Source: Micrococcales bacterium (GTDB taxonomy: Bacteria > Actinomycetota > Actinomycetes > Actinomycetales > Microbacteriaceae). Taken from it: a stretch of 38,111 nt of DNA. The stretch covers positions 1-38,111 of the forward strand of contig CANLCU010000006.1 of the NCBI GenBank assembly GCA_947489135.1, given 5' to 3'. Below, one piece after another: positions 31,775 to 38,111 of the stretch (within the stretch, counting starts at the first letter, position 1; each line of letters starts with the position of its first letter). Both the position numbers and the translations under genes were made by a program. The notes under the pieces were generated by a model, which saw nothing but the letters and a program-made list of their open reading frames with translations, had not been told where the DNA came from and ran no database searches.

Positions 31775-32839
31775 GTGTTTCATCGAATCAACAAAGCCCA
31801 GCCTTCAGTTTGGCGTGACCCAAACACAATTCAGATTGGCTTAGGCAACACAAGTGTCTCTATCTCAGAGTTATCACTTGCTCAACAACAGATAATTGCA
31901 GCCCTCTATAGCGGAGTGGTTGATGGTCAACAAGACGTTCTAGATGAAACCTTCAAGGCTGAGTCAGGAACCACTCAATCGCTCATTGAAAAACTCTCCC
32001 CTGTTATAGAAAGTGAAGGCTCAACAAGTAACAGCTTTGGGGCCTGGCAAGAGATAGCCTTTGCAGAACTAGCTAGAGCTGCTTTGGACTATGAGGTAAA
32101 TCCTGAAATGGTTTTAGCTGAAAGATGGCAAAGAGTTGTCCATATTGATCAATTAGATAAAAGTGGCTCACTATTAGCTAAAGGGCTACTGGCCAGCGGA
32201 GTTGGCAAAGTAGTAACCCATGACGATGGCAAGGTTCTAAGAACAGATCTAGGTGAACTAGGTTTCAAATCTGAAGACTTGGGAAAATCACGTCTTGAAA
32301 CTTTGAAACAGGATTTAGTGAAGCTCTCACTTGTTAAAGACGTCAGTGAAAGATTTATTGACCTGAACTACAAACCCAGCAAAGACTTAGTAATTTCCTT
32401 TGCCATCACAGTCGGTCACCTGGCAACAAGACCCGTCTCCTACCTGCGTTGGCTAAACAGAGATGTTCCTCACCTCAACATAAATTTTGATTTGTATGAA
32501 GCACAAATTAGTCCGATTGTATTTCCTGGAGTAACTCCATGCCTCAACTGTCTTACTGAATCTAACGTTGATGAAGACCCTGCTTGGCCTGCACTTGCTT
32601 CCCAACTGATTGATCTACCCAGAACGAGAGATGACAGTTCAGCCCTACTTGCAACAACAGGATTGGCTTTGAGAGTGATTCTTCGACAGCTTGATCAATC
32701 GGCTGGATTTTCTTTGTCTAAAGATGAAGATAACAAGTTTCAAGATGGCTATCTCATTGATTATGCAACCGGTGATGTTTCTAGAACTAAATACAGTTTT
32801 CATAAACTCTGCAACTGCAGAATCTTAGATCAGGTCTAG
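31775..32839 (+). CDS. ThiF/E1-like, TOMM cyclodehydratase-type protein (orphan)
   Basis: GTG start; N-terminal winged-helix-like VWRDPNTIQIGLG; PGVTPCLNCLTESNVDEDPAWPALASQL and C-terminal CNC, a CxxC/CxC zinc pattern. Confidence 0.75.
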   Translation: MFHRINKAQPSVWRDPNTIQIGLGNTSVSISELSLAQQQIIAALYSGVVDGQQDVLDETFKAESGTTQSLIEKLSPVIESEGSTSNSFGAWQEIAFAELARAALDYEVNPEMVLAERWQRVVHIDQLDKSGSLLAKGLLASGVGKVVTHDDGKVLRTDLGELGFKSEDLGKSRLETLKQDLVKLSLVKDVSERFIDLNYKPSKDLVISFAITVGHLATRPVSYLRWLNRDVPHLNINFDLYEAQISPIVFPGVTPCLNCLTESNVDEDPAWPALASQLIDLPRTRDDSSALLATTGLALRVILRQLDQSAGFSLSKDEDNKFQDGYLIDYATGDVSRTKYSFHKLCNCRILDQV

Positions 32840-34495
32840 GTATCTGCTTCTAGTCCGCTGCCTGTCATCAGCACCGTCTTTGTTAGCCCAAGTAATGAAA
32901 AGCAAATCCTTGGCTCGGGTAACCCCAACATAGAAAAGACGTTGCTCTTCTGAAATCTGTAGTTCAGTCTTGGCATAACTTATTGGCATGTAACCTTCAA
33001 CCGCACCAATGATAAATACCGCTTTGTATTCAAGACCCTTAGCTGCGTGAATGGTACTCAAGGTAATTGATTCTCTAGTTGGTTCATGTTGAGATCTTTG
33101 GCGTTCTTCTAATTCATTAGCGAAGGTTTGAATTGTTGCCTCTTGACCAAGCTCATCAGCAATCTGAACCAAAGAGTTAAGCGCTTCCCATTCCTCCAAT
33201 GCTCTTCCTGAGACATTAGGTGCGATGCTCTGCCAACCAAGGCTTCTAGCTATTGCTGAAACAGTTTCGTAGAGGGCTTTACCTGTTGGGTTAGCAGCTT
33301 CTGCTCTAACCATTCGAACAGCAGACATAATCTCTGGTCTACTGAAATAGCGTTGGCCTCCCCTGACCTGATACTCGACACCCGCTCTACTCAAAGCATT
33401 TTCAATATGTTCAGATTGAGCATTGATTCGATATAGAACTGCTATCTGGCTTGCCTTCATTCCAGAAGAAAGCAGATCCTTGATTTTGTTAGCAACAAAA
33501 TCACATTCCTTCTCTCTATCTTGGAACTCTAGAACCTGCGGTTCTATTCCTCTTGGTCTAATTGCTTCTAGAGGTTCAAACTTTTGATTTCCTCTCACCC
33601 TGTTTGCTACCCCAATGATTTCTGGAGTGGAACGGTAGTTCTTGGTTAGCTCAATTACATTCGCCCCTGGATACCTTGAGTCAAAGTTCTCTAGGAATGA
33701 TGCATTAGCTCCGCTGAAGGAATAGATAGTTTGGTTAGGGTCACCAACAACACATAGGTCGCTTCTATCGCCTAGCCAGGTATCTAGAAGTTCCTGCTGC
33801 AACTTAGAAATATCTTGATACTCATCAACCGTGAAGAAGCGATACTGCTGGTGAACATGTGCGAGTGCTCTAGGTTCAGATTTCAGCATGCCCGTGCACA
33901 GAAGTAAGACATCTTCCCAGTCGATCTGCTTGGCTTTTACTTTCGCATCTTCATAAGCAACCTGAATCTCATAAGAGCGAATGGGGGCAAGCCCTTGAAT
34001 TACAGGCCTAGTTGAAATGACATCTAGGTACTCCTCGAGGCTAAGCATTGAATACTTTCGCCATTCAATCTCAGATGCGATATCTCTAATTGTGTTTGCA
34101 TCTAAACGAATCTTTAGAGCTTCGCCTGCTTTGCCAATGGCTTTTGACTTGGAGTCAAGAACCCTAGGAGCTTCAATACCGAAGAAGTCTCGCCAAAAGT
34201 ATTCAAGTTGAGACAAGGCAGCAGCGTGAAATGTTTTGGCATTTACTGAGTGAACACCTAAACCTCGAAGTCTTGCTCTGAGTTCACCTGCTGCTCGGTT
34301 CGTATAAGTCAGAGCCATTACGCGATTCTCAGAGAAATCTCCACGCAAAATTCCATAGGCAATTCGATGTGTGATTGTTCTGGTCTTTCCAGTTCCCGCT
34401 CCAGCCAGAATCACGGTTGGTCCTATGAGTGATTGAGCGGCTTCACGTTGCTCTTCATCAAGAGCATTGAGGATGTCTTCTGCTTCGTACTGCAT
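32825..34495 (-). CDS. UvrD/Rep family ATP-dependent DNA helicase (UvrD2-like, short form)
   Basis: ILAGAGTGKTRTITHRIA, MALTYTNRAAGELRARL, FFTVDEYQDIS, GDPNQTIYSFSGA, LSTIHAAKGLEYKAVF, YVGVTRAKDLL. Confidence 0.95.
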   Translation of the reverse strand: MQYEAEDILNALDEEQREAAQSLIGPTVILAGAGTGKTRTITHRIAYGILRGDFSENRVMALTYTNRAAGELRARLRGLGVHSVNAKTFHAAALSQLEYFWRDFFGIEAPRVLDSKSKAIGKAGEALKIRLDANTIRDIASEIEWRKYSMLSLEEYLDVISTRPVIQGLAPIRSYEIQVAYEDAKVKAKQIDWEDVLLLCTGMLKSEPRALAHVHQQYRFFTVDEYQDISKLQQELLDTWLGDRSDLCVVGDPNQTIYSFSGANASFLENFDSRYPGANVIELTKNYRSTPEIIGVANRVRGNQKFEPLEAIRPRGIEPQVLEFQDREKECDFVANKIKDLLSSGMKASQIAVLYRINAQSEHIENALSRAGVEYQVRGGQRYFSRPEIMSAVRMVRAEAANPTGKALYETVSAIARSLGWQSIAPNVSGRALEEWEALNSLVQIADELGQEATIQTFANELEERQRSQHEPTRESITLSTIHAAKGLEYKAVFIIGAVEGYMPISYAKTELQISEEQRLFYVGVTRAKDLLFITWANKDGADDRQRTRSRYLDLI

Positions 34496-34497
34496 AG

Positions 34498-35442
34498 CTA
34501 CCTGCTGAGTTCTGTAGCTGAAATGATTTCTTCACCCATCCAGTGTTCAATGAGTGATCGCGCAATTGAGATCTTTGAAGGTAGCAAGATGCTTGCTGCT
34601 TCCGCTTTTAGTTCTTCTCTTGAGAACCAGCGAAGCTTAGCGATTTCAATTCCATCAGGTCTGATGCTTTCAGGACCATTACTTGGATCTAGTTTTGCTG
34701 TGAAGCCAAGCATCAGTGAATAAGGGTAAGGCCAAGATTGGCTTGCAAGGTAAACAGGGTTAGTAACAAGTAACCCTGACTCTTCTAACATCTCTCTAAC
34801 TACTGCTGCTTCTAAAGATTCCGCCGCTTCAACAAAGCCTGCCAAAATAGACCAGCGGTTTTGCTCCCAACTTCCTTGGGTGCCAAGAAGAATGCGGTCT
34901 TGATCATCTGTGATGCAGACAATCACAGCTGCATCTGTTCTAGGAAATAGTTCTCTATCTTCAGAAACACAAAGCCTTGACCAACCACCCTGTTGCATAA
35001 CTGTTATTGCTCCACATGCAGGACAGTGCTGATGGGTTTCATGCCAGTTATGAATAGCTAGGGCTTGAGTAAACAGTGCTGCATCTCTTGGGTGTAATCC
35101 AGCACCACTTCTTCTAAGTTCATGCCACTTAGATTCGTCAGGCTCTATAGCTTTGGCAGCGTTATCGCTTAGAACTGAAAGTACAATTGCTGTGCCAATC
35201 TTTTGATCCCCTAGTTCAACAGTTGTTCTACCTAGGTAAACCCTGTATTTGCCAGCGGTAGCTTGCTCAGTTGTAAGAAGTCTTAGATGACCATCACGAA
35301 TCAGGGTCTTACCTTTATAAAGAACAATGATTCGGGTCTCTGGTTCAAGCCACAGTTTGTCAAAGAGCTCAGCATCATCCCGTGCTTCGGCATCGCGGTT
35401 AAGTACCGCTTGGGCCATTGGCAAAACTAAAGGGATGCTCAT
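34498..35442 (-). CDS. nudC: NADH pyrophosphatase / NAD-cap hydrolase (Nudix)
   Basis: Nudix box GFVEAAESLEAAVVREMLEESGL; SQSWPYPYSLMLGF (NudC SQPWPFPxS-type signature). Confidence 0.94.
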   Translation of the reverse strand: MSIPLVLPMAQAVLNRDAEARDDAELFDKLWLEPETRIIVLYKGKTLIRDGHLRLLTTEQATAGKYRVYLGRTTVELGDQKIGTAIVLSVLSDNAAKAIEPDESKWHELRRSGAGLHPRDAALFTQALAIHNWHETHQHCPACGAITVMQQGGWSRLCVSEDRELFPRTDAAVIVCITDDQDRILLGTQGSWEQNRWSILAGFVEAAESLEAAVVREMLEESGLLVTNPVYLASQSWPYPYSLMLGFTAKLDPSNGPESIRPDGIEIAKLRWFSREELKAEAASILLPSKISIARSLIEHWMGEEIISATELSR

Positions 35443-35518
35443 GATTCTTTCTTTATGTTCGATGTCTAGTGCGTGGCGATAACAGGGGTTATCGAAGTTT
35501 TTGTCTAACCTAAAAACT

Positions 35519-36613
35519 ATGGGTAAACCTTCCTTGATTTTAGCGGCGTTAGCAGCCGATGCTCTGCCTGGTCTTCATTTCGTTCAAGTTCAGAACCTGA
35601 CTAGAGATGATGCGGCGGTAGCCGTTGAACTATTGACCACAGACGATGGTCGCCTAATCCTTCTGAAATCCCCATTGGACTCACTAGCCAACACTGATCT
35701 GGGCACAGAGATTAGAGCACTTCAGGTGCTTAAGAACGTTTCACTGCCTTTTGGCATCTCTTCATACCTAGGCAAAACCTCTCCAAAGGCAATCAGAAAC
35801 GCACTTGCTTTTGAATACGTTCCAGGTGCTCCAGCTGATTTATCTCGATTGAGATTGGATGATGGGCTAGTTAGCTCTATCGGCCAGGCTATTTCCGCTA
35901 TTCACTCAATCCCTGCTTCCCTAGTTGCTGATGCTGGTCTACCTGAGTATGAACCTGCTGAGCGAGTGAGAACTCTTGTTGCTGAATTTGATAGAGCGAT
36001 GGATACCGGCAAGGTTCACCCTGATCTACTTGAGCGTTGGCAGACTGCTCTATTTGATGTGAACTTGTTCAAATATCGCCCAACCGTTATTCATGGCTTC
36101 CTAAAGAGTGACTTCCTTCTAGCCGAAGGAGATCAGGTTGTTGGCGTTATTGAATGGGGTCAGCTATCTATTGACGATCCTGCTATTGACCTAGCCTTCT
36201 TCTACAACGAAGCATCTGAAGAAACGGCTGAAGCACTGGTTCTTGCTTATGAGGGCTCAACTAAGGCAGATAGAAACCTAAGACAAAGAGCACAGCTTCA
36301 CTACGAGCTAACCCATGCCACCTTCCTTCTTGAAGCCTTGGCTCGAGGAGACGAAGAGGAGATTGAAGAAGCTATTTCAACAATCACCTGGCTGCACGAA
36401 AGGCTAATTGCTGGGGAGCTTCCTTCCCTAAAGCCAACTGATTTCAACACCAGCTCTCCTGAGGTCATTGTGCCAATCTCCCAGGCTGCATCTTTCACCG
36501 CTCCTGTGACCATCGTCAGCGAGTCAATTGAAATAGTTGACCTAGCGGAGGCCAGCCCTGTGGCAACAACTCAAGAGTCAGAGCCTAAAAAGGACGAAGA
36601 CGAAGTTTTCTAG
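35519..36613 (+). CDS. Aminoglycoside phosphotransferase-fold protein, probably degenerate
   Basis: VIHGFLKSDFLLAEGDQVVGVIEWGQLSIDDPAIDLAFFY aligns with the APH HGD(x4)N / DWG motifs. The track start 35501 is TTG; ATG 35519 preferred. Confidence 0.8.
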   Translation: MGKPSLILAALAADALPGLHFVQVQNLTRDDAAVAVELLTTDDGRLILLKSPLDSLANTDLGTEIRALQVLKNVSLPFGISSYLGKTSPKAIRNALAFEYVPGAPADLSRLRLDDGLVSSIGQAISAIHSIPASLVADAGLPEYEPAERVRTLVAEFDRAMDTGKVHPDLLERWQTALFDVNLFKYRPTVIHGFLKSDFLLAEGDQVVGVIEWGQLSIDDPAIDLAFFYNEASEETAEALVLAYEGSTKADRNLRQRAQLHYELTHATFLLEALARGDEEEIEEAISTITWLHERLIAGELPSLKPTDFNTSSPEVIVPISQAASFTAPVTIVSESIEIVDLAEASPVATTQESEPKKDEDEVF

Positions 36614-36617
36614 AAGG

Positions 36618-36664
36618 TTCTTTTCTTTCCCTAGGTGCAGGTAATCTAGGGAGTAAGAAAAGAA
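36618..36664 (+). promoter_or_regulatory. Long bulged inverted repeat in the DUF3107 leader
   Basis: TTCTTTTCTT-TCCCTAG (36618-36634) pairs with CTAGGGA-GT-AAGAAAAGAA (36646-36664). Confidence 0.6.
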
Positions 36665-36673
36665 AGAAGCGTC

Positions 36674-36898
36674 ATGGAAATCAGAATCGGTCTACAAAAC
36701 ACCGCTCGTGAACTGTCCTTTGAATCAAAGCAAAGTGCAGGAGAAATCGAGAAGAGCGTTGAAACTGCTCTTAGTTCTGGTGCAAAGCAACTAAAGCTAA
36801 CCGATGAAAAAGGTCGAGTCTTTATTGTTCCTGTTGACGCTCTTGCCTACGTCGAGATCGGTGCTGAAGAAGCCCGAAGAGTTGGATTTATTGCCTAA
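36674..36898 (+). CDS. DUF3107 family small protein
   Basis: MEIRIGLQNTARELSFESKQSAGEIEKSV..., ending VGFIA. Confidence 0.9.
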   Translation: MEIRIGLQNTARELSFESKQSAGEIEKSVETALSSGAKQLKLTDEKGRVFIVPVDALAYVEIGAEEARRVGFIA

Positions 36899-37170
36899 TG
36901 GAAATTGCATTCATTCTTATTTACGGTTCAATACTTGGACTGATGGCCCCTTACATCATCTCTGGCAGCGAAAACTATGGAGTACTACTTCCGCCAGCCC
37001 TTGCACTTATCTACGGTTACTTTGTATGGGCAGTGTTCACCTGGGTTGGACTTAGCTACAACGAGTTCTGGATCTGGGCAATCACAATGCTGGGTATGCC
37101 GGTTGTGATGATTGTTGGAATTCGTATTATTCGCCACAGAAGGTTAGCTAAAGAAACCGTAACCGTTTAG
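36898..37170 (+). CDS. Small membrane protein, 90 aa, hypothetical
   Basis: Three hydrophobic segments; TAATG overlap with the DUF3107 gene. Confidence 0.75.
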   Translation: MEIAFILIYGSILGLMAPYIISGSENYGVLLPPALALIYGYFVWAVFTWVGLSYNEFWIWAITMLGMPVVMIVGIRIIRHRRLAKETVTV

Positions 37171-37174
37171 GTTT

Positions 37175-37951
37175 TTAGGCAGCTAAACCAATAGCTTCCA
37201 TGCGGAGACCATGTGCTCCAGTTAGTTCAGAAATAAGTGGCTCAAGTTTTGCATAAGCTGCCAAGTTAACCTGGTTCTCTTCTTCAACACTTAGCTTTGT
37301 GGTCTTAGTGACGTGAGCAAGTTTGCGGTTGTCAAAAGCTGCTCTTAGTTCTAGAAGAACATCACCCATCAGTCTTCTTCCCCATAGGGCAAGACGGTGG
37401 CCTAATACAGGATCTGCCTGAATAGATTCATTCAAAACTCTCTTTGCAAACTTTTCAAAAGTTTTATCCTTCAAAGCCTTCTCGACTTCAGCCTGAAGAT
37501 CATCATCCAAACCAGATGCAAGACGCGAATAGAAATCATCAAGGAGACCTGAAGTTAGATAAACCTTGATAACTACCTCATACCAATCAAGACCGCTGGT
37601 GTTTGAGTGAAAGACAGCAATACGTTCCTTGAACGGATTCATCTCAGCAGCAGGATCTGCTCCTAGTTCAACTAGTTTCTTTGAAAGTTGACGATACTTA
37701 TCAAAACTCTTTGCTGTTGCTTCACTTAGTTCTGCTTTGTATTGGGTGTTAGGTGAATACTTCAATGCAGCAGTCAAGATTTCAAAGTTAGCTAGCTGAA
37801 GGTAAGCCAATTGACCTAGGAAGGCCTTTGGTTCTGGTGTGTATGGCTTTAGGTTGATCGCCTTGGTGTTTCTAGCAACCTTCTCCTCAGTGCGAGGAGC
37901 GACAGTAAGTTGCTTGGCAACCTTACGTAGACGCTTAAACCATTCGAACAC
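37175..37951 (-). CDS. Actinobacterial ferritin-like-fold protein (Rv3210c-type)
   Basis: GTG start; LDWYEVVIKVYLTSGLLDDFYSRLASGLDDD and DPVLGHRLALWGRRLMGDVL; helical; next to DUF3107 and a DEAD helicase. Confidence 0.78.
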   Translation of the reverse strand: MFEWFKRLRKVAKQLTVAPRTEEKVARNTKAINLKPYTPEPKAFLGQLAYLQLANFEILTAALKYSPNTQYKAELSEATAKSFDKYRQLSKKLVELGADPAAEMNPFKERIAVFHSNTSGLDWYEVVIKVYLTSGLLDDFYSRLASGLDDDLQAEVEKALKDKTFEKFAKRVLNESIQADPVLGHRLALWGRRLMGDVLLELRAAFDNRKLAHVTKTTKLSVEEENQVNLAAYAKLEPLISELTGAHGLRMEAIGLAA

Positions 37952-37953
37952 CG

Positions 37954-37982
37954 AACCATCTTAACCTGCCAAATAGATGGTT
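37954..37982. promoter_or_regulatory. Dyad AACCATCT-N13-AGATGGTT in the divergent ferritin-like/helicase promoter region
   Basis: Perfect 8-bp inverted repeat, read directly. Confidence 0.5.
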
Positions 37983-38016
37983 AGACTTGCCTAGATAAGA
38001 CAGGCGGCCAAAACTA

Positions 38017-38111
38017 TTGGATTTTAGCGAATTAGGCATCGATTCAGACATCGTTGCTGCCCTTGCCTCAAAAGGCATAACCCAGCCATTCCCTATTCAG
38101 GAGCAGGCTAT
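38017..38111 (+). CDS. DEAD/DEAH-box RNA helicase, N-terminal fragment (TTG start; runs off the window end)
   Basis: TTG GAT TTT...: LDFSELGIDSDIVAALASKGITQPFPIQEQA (Q-motif); in-frame stop just upstream, AGGCGG SD-like; missing from the supplied ORF track. Confidence 0.85.
   Translation, partial: MDFSELGIDSDIVAALASKGITQPFPIQEQA

Noticed and set aside
34498-35442. NudC zinc ribbon appears to miss a fourth Cys (CPACG...LCVSED)
   Set aside because: I believe many actinobacterial NudC proteins show the same pattern, so it is probably not unusual here; not checkable without alignment.

Overview
The window is about 38 kb of chromosomal housekeeping DNA from a small, moderate-GC actinobacterium. 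Gene order and protein features suggest a freshwater/planktonic Microbacteriaceae-like lineage (inference). The minus strand carries an almost gap-free run argS-lysA-hom-thrC-thrB-rho-prfA-prmC-tsaC/sua5-(WecA/MraY-like)-(AtpI-like)-atpBEFHAGDC. This is followed by tRNA-Arg(CCG)/dedA, rdgB-rph-murI, a DUF3039 gene, malic enzyme, an HtrA-like protease, a secreted ORFan and tRNA-fMet. After that comes a block matching the actinobacterial UPF0182 / Lon-like PDZ / DUF2342 / ThiF-like / UvrD2 / NudC / DUF3107 / ferritin-like / DEAD-helicase neighbourhood (compare M. tuberculosis Rv3193c-Rv3211). I see no mobile element, CRISPR array, phage or biosynthetic island. The most interesting signals are: an orphan ThiF/TOMM-cyclodehydratase-like protein with no YcaO partner; a pseudokinase-like APH protein; Rho without an apparent Rho_N domain, preceded by a leader with a short uORF and hairpins; an atpB leader with a uORF and a perfect SD facing a CTG codon; a dedA ORF starting one base after a tRNA-Arg; a 17-bp bulged hairpin covering the DUF3107 leader; and a dyad in the ferritin-like/helicase divergent promoter. 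All calls come from reading the sequence; no searches were run.
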